Source: Leminorella richardii
GTDB taxonomy: Bacteria; Pseudomonadota; Gammaproteobacteria; Enterobacterales; Enterobacteriaceae
Length of the DNA stretch: 64,000 bases
Direction: 5' to 3'
NCBI RefSeq assembly: GCF_900478135.1
Contig: NZ_LS483470.1
Coordinates: 1,236,501-1,300,500 of the forward strand
The translations under genes were made by a program, and so were the position numbers. Within the stretch, counting starts at the first letter, position 1; each line of letters starts with the position of its first letter. The notes beneath the pieces were generated by a model. The model saw only the letters and a list, made by a program, of their open reading frames with translations, was not told the origin of the DNA and ran no database searches. Positions 15,641 to 23,406 of the stretch are shown piece by piece.

Positions 15641-16969
15641 ATGCGCCTCGTGGAAGAACGAATGGATGGTTTGCCGATAATTGACGAAAAAAAGAATACA
15701 TACGGGGAAATAGCAGTGACTAACCAATCGATACACCTGACGGATACTCAAAAAGTGCTGGTCGTCGAAGAGGCAAAAAGAAGAAAGTACGCCTATAAGG
15801 CAGTGATTGCGTCCACAGTGGGCTATGCGATGGACGGATTCGATCTTCTGATCCTTGGATTTATTCTTAACGCTGTGGGGCAGGGGCTAGGGTTAACATC
15901 CAGCGAGGCGGGTTCTTTAGTGACCTGGACTCTGATTGGCGCAGTGATTGGTGGTCTGATTTTTGGCGTGCTGAGTGACTATTTTGGCCGCGTGAAGGTA
16001 TTAACCTGGTCTATCGTGCTGTTTGCGGGCTTTACCGGCCTGTGCGCGCTGGCGCAGGGCTACTGGGATCTGCTGATTTATCGCACTATCGCCGGTATCG
16101 GCCTGGGCGGCGAGTTTGGTATCGGTATGGCGCTAGCGGCAGAGGCCTGTCGACCTAACGAACGTGCCAGAATGTCGTCCTACGTCGGCCTTGGCTGGCA
16201 GTTGGGCGTTCTGGCCGCGGCTCTGCTGACGCCGCTTTTACTGCCGGTTATCGGCTGGCGCGGCATGTTTGCTGTCGGCGTTATCCCCGCGCTGGCCTCT
16301 TTCGTTATCCGCCACTACATTGGCGAACCGGAAATCTTCGTTAGAAAAAGCAAAGAGAAGCGCAAAAGTAACCCTTTTAAGGCGCTAGTGGCTGATAAAG
16401 AGGCGATTCGCGCTAGTATCGGCATCTCCATCCTGACGTCAGTGCAAAACTTCGGCTACTACGGCATCATGATCTGGATGCCCACCTACCTCAGTAAGCA
16501 GTTCGATTACTCTCTGACTAAATCAGCCATGTGGACTGCGGTCACCGTGGTCGGCATGGGCTTCGGCATCTGGCTGTTTGGCCAACTGGCAGACCGCTTC
16601 GGTCGTCGCCCCATCTTCCTGATGTACCAAGTTGGCGCAGCGCTGATGGTGCTGGCCTACTCTCAGCTGACGGATCCTATGATGCTGCTGATTGGCGGCG
16701 CGGTGATGGGAATGTTCGTTAACGGTATGATGGGTGGATACGGTGCTCTAATTTCGGAAGTGTATCCGACAGAGGCGCGCGCCACGGCGCAGAACGTTCT
16801 GTTTAACATTGGGCGCGGTATCGGTGGCTTAGGGCCGCTGGCGGTAGGGTTGATTGTTTCCCTCTACTCATTTCAGGTTGCGATTGCCATGCTGGCTTCA
16901 CTGTACGTGTTGGATATTCTGGCGACGCTGTTCCTGATCCCTGAAAAGGCGGGTAAGCCGCTGGAATAA
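15641..16969 (+). CDS. MFS transporter, organic-acid/sugar-acid type
   Basis: A 12-helix major facilitator protein of up to 442 residues in the inner membrane, probably a proton symporter. The MFS signature loops are GVLSDYFGRVKV (between helices 2 and 3) and GQLADRFGRRPIF (between helices 8 and 9); GYAMDGFDLLILGFIL marks helix 1, a motif common in the aromatic-acid and sialate branches. The substrate cannot be read. ATG 15641 has AGGGA five bases upstream; ATG 15662 or GTG 15716 are alternatives since the first 45 residues are poorly conserved in such proteins. It is monocistronic, with a terminator following. Confidence 0.8.
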   Translation: MRLVEERMDGLPIIDEKKNTYGEIAVTNQSIHLTDTQKVLVVEEAKRRKYAYKAVIASTVGYAMDGFDLLILGFILNAVGQGLGLTSSEAGSLVTWTLIGAVIGGLIFGVLSDYFGRVKVLTWSIVLFAGFTGLCALAQGYWDLLIYRTIAGIGLGGEFGIGMALAAEACRPNERARMSSYVGLGWQLGVLAAALLTPLLLPVIGWRGMFAVGVIPALASFVIRHYIGEPEIFVRKSKEKRKSNPFKALVADKEAIRASIGISILTSVQNFGYYGIMIWMPTYLSKQFDYSLTKSAMWTAVTVVGMGFGIWLFGQLADRFGRRPIFLMYQVGAALMVLAYSQLTDPMMLLIGGAVMGMFVNGMMGGYGALISEVYPTEARATAQNVLFNIGRGIGGLGPLAVGLIVSLYSFQVAIAMLASLYVLDILATLFLIPEKAGKPLE

Positions 16970-16994
16970 CAATTCTTTTTCACGATGCTGTAAC

Positions 16995-17028
16995 ATGCCG
17001 ACTGAGAGTACCTTTGTCGGCATTTTTT
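16995..17028 (+). terminator. Terminator after the MFS gene
   Basis: Perfect stem ATGCCGAC (16995-17002) and GTCGGCAT (17016-17023) with a 13-base loop, followed by six T residues. A standard Rho-independent terminator. Confidence 0.85.
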
Positions 17029-17362
17029 CATTTTTTTATGCCTTTATCCAAAATGCAGTAAGAGCCGGTGTAATAGGAACATTTCGACATAAAGGCATAA
17101 AAACAAACGGTAACGGAATAAAACCGATGATTACCTTCAGCGCTCTTTGTTAAAACGCATTAAAAGCCTACGTTTATCATTGATATAAATCAGGTAATGT
17201 GTTTTGATTGAGGCGCTGAATTAAATGCTTTTCCGCCCTTAAGGGCAAAATAAAACTAAAACATCATATTTTAATAAGAAAGCGGTTGAAGCCGTCATTA
17301 ATCGGACAAGGGAACTGTCATTTCAGGAGCAGGTCGTAGAATTTAAAACGTAGGGAGTAGCC
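17029..17362 (+). promoter_or_regulatory. Regulatory region upstream of yfbS with an FNR-like box
   Basis: This 334-base gap holds no gene. At 17180-17193 lies TTGAT-ATAA-ATCAG, nine of ten bases of the FNR consensus, about 170 bases before yfbS. Promoter hexamers are not assigned. Control by oxygen is inferred from the box only. Confidence 0.4.
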
Positions 17363-19231
17363 GTGATAGAACGATTATTCGCCACAGCCGAGACGCTTGC
17401 CGATAGCCAGCTCTTTTGGGTCGTCTTTTTCCTTTTTGTTGCGATAGGCCTGTTTATTTCCAATAAAGTCCGTATGGACGTCGTCGCGCTTCTCCTTATT
17501 GTCGTTTTTGTTATCAGCGGTATTCTCACCGTGCCAGAGGCCGTTTCCGGCTTTAGCGATCCCAACGTTATTCTTATTGCGCTGCTTTTTGTCATTGGCG
17601 AAGGGCTGGTGCGAACCGGTATTGCCTATCAGGTTGGCGACTGGCTAGTAAAAGTAGCCGGTAACAGCGAGGCGAAATTGCTGATCTTGCTGATGCTAGC
17701 GGTTGCCGGGTTGGGGTCAGTAATGAGCTCTACTGGCGTAGTGGCGATCTTTATTCCCGTGGTGATGAGCGTATCGTCACGCATGAACCGCTCTCCCGGG
17801 CGGCTGATGATGCCGCTGGCGTTTGCGGGCCTTATCAGCGGCATGATGACGCTGGTGGCAACGCCGCCTAACCTAGTAGTGAACAGCGAAATGGTGCGCT
17901 ACGGCGTCGGCCAGTTCGGCTTTTTCAGCTTCACGCCAATAGGCGTTGTGATCCTGCTTTTGGGCATCGGCTATATGCTTTTGGTGCGGCGCTTTCTGGT
18001 TAAGCCCGAACAGGACAATACCAAGGGCAGCGCTCGTCGCGCCATGCGCGATCTGATTCGTGAGTATAAGCTCAGCGGTCGCGCGCGCCGCTTCTCTATT
18101 CGCCCCGGTTCTCCGCTGATAGGCCGCACGCTGGATGAATTGCACCTGCGCTCTCGCTATAGCGCTAACGTGGTTGGCATTGAACGTTGGCGCAAGTTCC
18201 GGCGGGTGATGATCAGCGCCTTTGCCTCTACCGAGCTGAGAGTGCACGACATCCTGCTGGTGGATATGCACGACCCTGATGTTGATATCCGCCACTTCTG
18301 CACGGAAGAAAACCTAGAGCCGATGATCCTGCGCGGGGAATACTTCTCCGATCAGGCGAGAGAAGTCGGCATGGCGGAAGTTTCGCTGATCCCAGAATCT
18401 GAATATATCGGCAAAACGCTGCGCCAGATGGCGTTTCGCACTCGCTACAGCCTGAACGTGATCGGCATACGGCGCGGGGACAAGCTTATCGACAGCAATC
18501 AGCAGATCGATATCGAACTGAAAATGGGCGATATGATGCTGGTCATCGGTGACTGGCGGCAGATCCGGCTGCTGCAAAGCAACACTCACGACTTTCTGGT
18601 CATGAATCTGCCTGCGGAAGTGGACGAGGTTGCGCCCTCTATTAGCCAAGCGCCTCACGCAGTGCTGTGCCTGTTTTTGATGATATTCCTGATGGTGACG
18701 GATCTGGTGCCTAATGTGATCGCCGCGCTGGTCGCCTGCCTGCTGATGGGCAAGTTTCGCTGTATCAATATGGAAAGCGCCTATCGGTCAATACACTGGC
18801 CGACGCTGATTTTGATTGTCGGCATGCTGCCCTTTGCACAGGCGTTGCAGAAGACCGGTGGTATCGATTTGGTCGTTCAGGGGCTGATGGATGCTGTTGG
18901 TGATAGGGGGCCACACGTGGTGTTGGCGAGCCTGTTTATTCTGAGCGCCGTTATCGGCCTGTTTATTTCCAACACTGCTACCGCCGTGCTGATGGCGCCG
19001 ATTGCCATTGGCGCAGCTAACCAGATGGGCGTATCCGCTTTGCCGTTTGCCATGGTTGTAGCAGTGGCAGCTTCGGCAGCCTTTATGACGCCGGTTTCTT
19101 CCCCGGTTAACACCATGGTGCTGGGGCCTGGGGGCTATAAGTTCAGCGACTTTATGCGCATCGGTATTCCGTTTACGCTATTAGTCATGGTCGTGAGCGT
19201 GGTAATCATTCCGATTTTATTTCCGTTTTGA
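17363..19231 (+). CDS. yfbS: SLC13-type transporter with two TrkA-C domains, YfbS
   Basis: Large inner-membrane permease of the SLC13/DASS anion-transporter superfamily, 622 residues. The N-terminal membrane half contains SGFSDPNVILIALLFVIGEG and MSSTGVVAIFIPVV; two TrkA-C (RCK-C) regulatory domains follow at about residues 235-300 and 325-395; the second membrane half contains ISNTATAVLMAPIA and MTPVSSPVNTMVLGPGGY. It closely parallels E. coli YfbS, and yfbR and alaA lie downstream as in E. coli, though here separated by the phosphatase operon. The start is GTG 17363 with TAGGGAG upstream. The substrate is unknown; sulfate or a dicarboxylate is possible from the family. Confidence 0.9.
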   Translation: MIERLFATAETLADSQLFWVVFFLFVAIGLFISNKVRMDVVALLLIVVFVISGILTVPEAVSGFSDPNVILIALLFVIGEGLVRTGIAYQVGDWLVKVAGNSEAKLLILLMLAVAGLGSVMSSTGVVAIFIPVVMSVSSRMNRSPGRLMMPLAFAGLISGMMTLVATPPNLVVNSEMVRYGVGQFGFFSFTPIGVVILLLGIGYMLLVRRFLVKPEQDNTKGSARRAMRDLIREYKLSGRARRFSIRPGSPLIGRTLDELHLRSRYSANVVGIERWRKFRRVMISAFASTELRVHDILLVDMHDPDVDIRHFCTEENLEPMILRGEYFSDQAREVGMAEVSLIPESEYIGKTLRQMAFRTRYSLNVIGIRRGDKLIDSNQQIDIELKMGDMMLVIGDWRQIRLLQSNTHDFLVMNLPAEVDEVAPSISQAPHAVLCLFLMIFLMVTDLVPNVIAALVACLLMGKFRCINMESAYRSIHWPTLILIVGMLPFAQALQKTGGIDLVVQGLMDAVGDRGPHVVLASLFILSAVIGLFISNTATAVLMAPIAIGAANQMGVSALPFAMVVAVAASAAFMTPVSSPVNTMVLGPGGYKFSDFMRIGIPFTLLVMVVSVVIIPILFPF

Positions 19232-19249
19232 GTCTGGCTGTGAGAGGCC

Positions 19250-19528
19250 GTGAATGATGTTGAGTCGGATAATATGAATATTGCTCTTCCTGACTGGTAT
19301 GACGAACTTTTAGAATTTGAATGTGAATCGAAGGGATGCGTTTTGAATCTTAACGTTGTTATAAACGGAGAGGAGAGGGTCATAAACTTTTATGATTTAA
19401 CTCGATTTTCGCAGGATGTTGAAAGCGAACTGAATGAAAACGGGTATTTTAACGATGAGAACGCGGTTATTCTTTTGAAGGTCACAAAGAACAATATAAT
19501 GGGCTACTTGTATTCATTGGTGTCTTAG
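19250..19528 (+). CDS. Small acidic protein, unknown function
   Basis: A 92-residue protein I do not recognise. It is acidic, cytoplasmic in character, without signal peptide or membrane segment, and contains ALPDWYDELLEF, CVLNLNVVINGEERVINFYDL and a C-terminal LLKVTKNNIMGYLYSLV strand. The base composition is clearly more AT-rich than yfbS, suggesting recent acquisition. GTG 19250 has GAGAGG three bases upstream; ATG 19274 is an alternative without a good ribosome site. It starts 18 bases after yfbS. Size and composition resemble immunity-type proteins but that is only an impression. Confidence 0.55.
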   Translation: MNDVESDNMNIALPDWYDELLEFECESKGCVLNLNVVINGEERVINFYDLTRFSQDVESELNENGYFNDENAVILLKVTKNNIMGYLYSLVS

Positions 19529-19609
19529 ACAGTTGGAGCGACGTGAAGACGGCGTACGACGTTAAGGCGCAATGAACGTCTTAACAATATGCAGGAACGC
19601 AATAAATAT

Positions 19610-20338
19610 ATGAGAAAAGGGAAAAGGACTATCGGCGCCTTCGTCGCTGTCATTTCACTTTCAGCGGCAAACATTGCTCTGTCAGACGATAAGTTGGATG
19701 AAAATAAAATAGGAGAGATTCTGACTACGTCGTTTACGGATCTCAAGAATGTGACCAAGTATGCCTGTGTCAATTTATTTGATCTCGGTCCTAAGTTGCC
19801 CGGTAATCTCGAAACGGCTTCTCTGACGTACCGGAACCAAAAAGGGGTAATAAGAAAAGATATCGCTGCGTTAATCAGCAGTGGTTTGATTACTGTTCGT
19901 TTGGATTCAGGTAAAGGCTCTGTGACGACGGTAGGATATAGCGGAAAAAAGACTCGCCAAGACGTTCCGCTGAGTTATGTTGATTTAACGCCACTGGGGA
20001 TGTCATTTTATCGTTATGATGACGCAGAGCTCATTAATATGCCGAAGGACACCTATGGGGAAAACCGTTTTTGCGCGTATATTCAGTATGGCGGCATAGA
20101 ACGCTTCATGAAGCCAGCAAAGAATCCGTTTGATAATAATCCGCATCTGGTCACATGGGTTGAGTTTTTGTGGAAACCTGATGAAAGTAAGACCCCGTGG
20201 CTTGCCGTGCCGGAACTTAAGGAGAGATTGTCCTTTTACCCCAAAAAAGACGGCTGGATGCGAGGGGGAATCATGCTTGAGCAGTATGATGACGGGCACT
20301 GGAGATTAGGAAATAAGCCTTACGCTATCCGTTGGTAA
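19610..20338 (+). CDS. Exported protein, unknown function
   Basis: A 242-residue protein I do not recognise. ATG 19610 gives a classical signal peptide (MRKGKRTIGAFVAVISLS, cleavage near NIALS-DD); an in-frame ATG seven codons upstream is possible. The mature part is beta-rich and polar, with VPLSYVDLTPLGMSFYRYDD, a single CAYIQYGGIERF segment and tryptophan-rich C-terminus (WVEFLWKP, DGHWRLGNKPYAIRW). It is AT-rich like the preceding small gene, and the two may have arrived together between yfbS and the phosphatase operon. No catalytic motif can be named. Confidence 0.6.
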   Translation: MRKGKRTIGAFVAVISLSAANIALSDDKLDENKIGEILTTSFTDLKNVTKYACVNLFDLGPKLPGNLETASLTYRNQKGVIRKDIAALISSGLITVRLDSGKGSVTTVGYSGKKTRQDVPLSYVDLTPLGMSFYRYDDAELINMPKDTYGENRFCAYIQYGGIERFMKPAKNPFDNNPHLVTWVEFLWKPDESKTPWLAVPELKERLSFYPKKDGWMRGGIMLEQYDDGHWRLGNKPYAIRW

Positions 20339-20368
20339 TTGCGTTATATAGCATCCCTTCAAATTATA

Positions 20369-20408
20369 CAGACATCTAACCGACACACATTGGTCATTAA
20401 ACTGTCAT
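20369..20408 (+). promoter_or_regulatory. Tandem Pho boxes upstream of the alkaline phosphatase
   Basis: Four seven-base half-sites with exact 11-base spacing: CAGACAT (20369), CCGACAC (20380), TGGTCAT (20391) and CTGTCAT (20402), compared with the PhoB half-site CTGTCAT/C. The last is perfect and the others match at five of seven positions. They form two adjacent Pho boxes about 50 bases before the start codon, with a poor -10 (TAGGCT near 20419) in the expected place. Activation by PhoB in phosphate starvation is very likely. Confidence 0.75.
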
Positions 20409-20456
20409 TTCCCCTCGCTAGGCTTCTCTTGAAAATAAAAACATCAGGAGAAGCTC

Positions 20457-22217
20457 ATGAAAGCACGTTGGTTTGTTCCCGCTGCGCTAGCCGTCGCGCC
20501 ACTGTTATTACCGATGAGCGCGTCCGCGCTGACCGTCTATCCTATCGATCGCGCGACCATGCTCACCGGAGGCAAGTTTGACTTTAAGGTGGAGTTTGAT
20601 TCTCAGGTAAAGCCTGAGCAGATCCACATCCGAATTAACGGTAAAGACTATCGGGACGTTTGGAAGCAGGACGGCGAGTTTATTGCTAATGAAGACGGCC
20701 TAAACGCCTCTTCGCTAGTGATAAAAAACGTATCGCTGCCGATCGCGGGAGACTATCGCATTGACGTTAGCGCTGGTGACGACAAAGGGGTAGTTAGCTG
20801 GAATGTCTACCAAACGCCGTCAACTCGCCAGGCCAAGAACGTGATTCTGTTTATCGGCGATGGCCTCTCTGTGGCTCATCGCACCGGTGCCAGAGTGCTT
20901 TCCAAAGGGATAACCGAAGGAAAAGCCAACGGGCGTCTGGCTATCGATGATCTAACTAATATGGCCTTTATCGGCACCTCCAGTACTGACTCTATCGCGG
21001 CGGACAGCGCCAACACCATGAGCGCCTACATGACGGGCCACAAGTCCGGCGTTAACGCATTGGGCGTGTACGTTAGCCGAGCGAAGGACTCGCTGAACCA
21101 CCCGAAACAGGAGACGCTAGGAGAGCTGATTAAGCGCACTTCCAAAATGTCTCTGGGCATTGTAAGCGATGCTGAACTTGAAGACGCCACGCCTGCCGCT
21201 GTCGTTTCACACACTCGCCGTCGCGCCGACAAGGCTGAGATCGTGAAAATGTTTTACGACGTGAAGCCGGACGTCCTGCTGGGGGGCGGTTCTGCTTACT
21301 TCCTGCCGTCTTCAACGCCGGGCTCAAAGCGCAAGGACGACGTCAACTACGTTGAGCGCTTCAAACAGGATGGCTACCAGCTGGTGACCGACGCCGAGTC
21401 GCTGAAAAAGCAGGGGCCGAGTGCGGATAAGCTGCTAGGGTTGTTCCACACCGGAAATATGGACGACGTTCTGGATCGCCGATTCTTGAAAAACGACGTC
21501 ACCAAGAAGTTTCCCAATCAGCCTGACCTGACCGATATGACCCAAACGGCGTTGGACGTTCTCTCCAAGAATGAAGAAGGCTTCTTCTTGATGGTGGAAT
21601 CGGCGCTGATTGACAAAGCTTCCCATCCGCTGGATTGGGAACGCGCTATCTATAACACCATCATGCTTGACCAGTCTGTTGAGATCGCCAAAAAGTTTGC
21701 TGAAAAGCACCCTGATACGCTGATTATTGTCACCGGAGACCATACTCACGGTATCTCTATTATTGGCACTGTGGATGATGACAAGCCCGGCACGGATATG
21801 CGCGAGAAAGTAGGCGTGTATGAAACGGCGGGTTACCCCAACTACGAAGATAAGAACGGTGACGGCTATCCCGATAAAGTGGACGTTTCCAGACGCCTAG
21901 CCGTGTTCTTCAACAACTATCCCGATCACTACGAAACCTTCCGACCCAAGCTGGATGGCCGTTTCGTACCCGCTATCCAAAATGAGAAGGGCGAGTATAT
22001 TGCCAATGCCGCCTATAAGGATATACCGGGTGCTGTATTGCGCGTGGGTAACCTGCCGCGCAGTGCGGATACCGGCGTTCACTCCGTTGACGACATGATT
22101 GTTCAGGCCGCAGGCCCGGGGGCTGAGCGTATCAAGGGGTATATGGACAACACAGAACTGTTCCGAGTGATTGTTGATTCTCTCTCGTTGGGACAGGGCC
22201 AGAAAGAGGCTAAGTAA
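20457..22217 (+). CDS. Periplasmic alkaline phosphatase
   Basis: Releases inorganic phosphate from phosphomonoesters in the periplasm. The 586 residues comprise a signal peptide (about 1-24, ending ASA-L), a ~100-residue N-terminal beta domain not present in E. coli PhoA, and the alkaline phosphatase domain. Metal and active-site motifs are visible: LFIGDGLS (Asp135), AADSANTM with the nucleophile Ser184, VESALIDKASH and VTGDHTHG. A calcium-loop-like DKNGDGYPD is near residue 467. It is longer than E. coli PhoA (471), so I leave the symbol open. CAGGAGAAG precedes the ATG. Pho boxes stand upstream and a DUF3299-like gene overlaps its stop (TAATG). Confidence 0.88.
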   Translation: MKARWFVPAALAVAPLLLPMSASALTVYPIDRATMLTGGKFDFKVEFDSQVKPEQIHIRINGKDYRDVWKQDGEFIANEDGLNASSLVIKNVSLPIAGDYRIDVSAGDDKGVVSWNVYQTPSTRQAKNVILFIGDGLSVAHRTGARVLSKGITEGKANGRLAIDDLTNMAFIGTSSTDSIAADSANTMSAYMTGHKSGVNALGVYVSRAKDSLNHPKQETLGELIKRTSKMSLGIVSDAELEDATPAAVVSHTRRRADKAEIVKMFYDVKPDVLLGGGSAYFLPSSTPGSKRKDDVNYVERFKQDGYQLVTDAESLKKQGPSADKLLGLFHTGNMDDVLDRRFLKNDVTKKFPNQPDLTDMTQTALDVLSKNEEGFFLMVESALIDKASHPLDWERAIYNTIMLDQSVEIAKKFAEKHPDTLIIVTGDHTHGISIIGTVDDDKPGTDMREKVGVYETAGYPNYEDKNGDGYPDKVDVSRRLAVFFNNYPDHYETFRPKLDGRFVPAIQNEKGEYIANAAYKDIPGAVLRVGNLPRSADTGVHSVDDMIVQAAGPGAERIKGYMDNTELFRVIVDSLSLGQGQKEAK

Positions 22218-22705
22218 TGTGGAGTTTTATTCAAAGCCGGAGACGTTCCGGCTTTTTTTCTGGCTGTCGCGCCGTCTTTTTTACTTTTTCACTTTACGCC
22301 CTGCTGCTTGGCTGCATGACGACAAGCGTCAGCGCGCGCCAAACTCTCTCGTTCGATGAGTTCTACAGCAAAGTCAGCGTACTGGGATTGGAGTTTTCCG
22401 ACAAAGTGAAATCGCAGGCGGGAAAGGAGATTGAGATAACGGGGTTTATGGCGCCGCCGCTAAAAGCTGAGTCTCAGTTCTTTGTGTTAACCAAAATGCC
22501 GATGGCCATGTGCCCGTTTTGCTCATCAGACGCCGACTGGCCAGAAGATATTCTGGTGGTGTATCTCAGCAAAAGGCAAACCTTTGTGCAGAACAACGCC
22601 ATGATTAAAGTCACTGGGGTTCTGGAATACGGCTCGTGGCGCGATCCGGAAACGGGATTTGTCAGCCAGCTTCGCTTACGCAATGCGAGCTTTAGTTCGC
22701 TTTAA
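22217..22705 (+). CDS. DUF3299-like exported protein
   Basis: A 162-residue exported protein: a hydrophobic segment at about 18-40 with LLLGC, possibly a lipobox, then ITGFMAPPLKAESQFFVLT and MAMCPFCSSDADWPEDILVVYL, where the CPFC pair fits DUF3299 and metal or thiol chemistry. Its ATG overlaps the phosphatase stop (TAATG). Oddly, codons 6 to 14 lie inside a terminator-like hairpin, and there is no other ATG, GTG or TTG before the signal sequence, so the start must lie ahead of the hairpin. Together with the ABC genes downstream it resembles the zinc-regulated zrg-type clusters of Vibrio as I recall them; metal delivery is an inference. Confidence 0.7.
   Translation: MWSFIQSRRRSGFFSGCRAVFFTFSLYALLLGCMTTSVSARQTLSFDEFYSKVSVLGLEFSDKVKSQAGKEIEITGFMAPPLKAESQFFVLTKMPMAMCPFCSSDADWPEDILVVYLSKRQTFVQNNAMIKVTGVLEYGSWRDPETGFVSQLRLRNASFSSL
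22233..22259 (+). terminator. Terminator or attenuator inside the start of the DUF3299-like gene
   Basis: Perfect nine-base stem AAAGCCGGA (22233-22241) and TCCGGCTTT (22247-22255), five-base loop, T-run 22253-22259. It is a textbook Rho-independent terminator 16 bases after the phosphatase stop codon, but within the first codons of the next gene. Ribosomes translating that gene would disrupt it. Confidence 0.8.
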
Positions 22706-22716
22706 GGGAGAAAAGT

Positions 22717-23406
22717 GTGTCGGAACTGATTGTTCAACGTTTGAAAGTGCATTTTAACGACAGCCCGCAGCCGGTGCTGCATATACCCTCGCTTAGGGTG
22801 TCCTCCGGTTCACATATTGCCGTGACCGGCGCGTCGGGCAGCGGAAAAACCACGCTGGTTAACGCTGTCAGCGGTTTGGATCGCTGTGATGAAGGGCAGA
22901 TTTTTTGGGATGGAGAAGAAATTGGCAGCCTGTCGGAAAGCGGGCGCGACGCCTGGCGTGCGCGGCACGTTGGGCTGGTTATGCAAGACTTTCACCTCTA
23001 TCCCGGCCTGAGCGCTCTGGATAACGTGCTGCTGCCTGCCCGCTTTCGCACTTGGCGTATGCCTACAGTTCTAAAATTGCGCGCGAGTGTGCTGCTAGAA
23101 CGAGTGGGGATATACAGAGTTAATCAGTCTGTAGATACACTGTCCCGCGGGGAAAAGCAGAGAGTGGCCATCGCCCGAGCTTTGCTGCTTTCACCGTCGA
23201 TTCTTATTGCCGATGAGCCTACCGCCAGCCTTGATGAAGAAAACAGTAAGTTGGTGAGTCAGCTGCTCGTTCAGTTTGCTAAAGAGGGGCGCTCTACGCT
23301 GATTTGCGTTACTCACGACGCTAGGCTATCAGCGCAGATGCAGCGGACGCTCGTTCTGGAAAACGGTCAATCGCGGCAAAGTACGCGTTTGGAAAAAACC
23401 GCATGA
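22717..23406 (+). CDS. ABC transporter ATP-binding protein (LolD/MacB-type)
   Basis: ATPase of a MacB/LolCDE-like ABC system, 229 residues. Walker A GASGSGKTT near residue 40, the Q-loop in LVMQDFHLYPGL, the signature LSRGEKQRVAIARAL, Walker B ILIADEPTASLDEEN and the switch histidine in CVTHDARLS are all intact. The start is GTG 22717 with AAGGGAG upstream; its stop overlaps the permease start as ATGA. Such systems work on the periplasmic or membrane side as mechanotransmitters rather than as classical importers. In this operon it probably serves the DUF3299-like protein or metal loading of envelope enzymes. Confidence 0.88.
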   Translation: MSELIVQRLKVHFNDSPQPVLHIPSLRVSSGSHIAVTGASGSGKTTLVNAVSGLDRCDEGQIFWDGEEIGSLSESGRDAWRARHVGLVMQDFHLYPGLSALDNVLLPARFRTWRMPTVLKLRASVLLERVGIYRVNQSVDTLSRGEKQRVAIARALLLSPSILIADEPTASLDEENSKLVSQLLVQFAKEGRSTLICVTHDARLSAQMQRTLVLENGQSRQSTRLEKTA

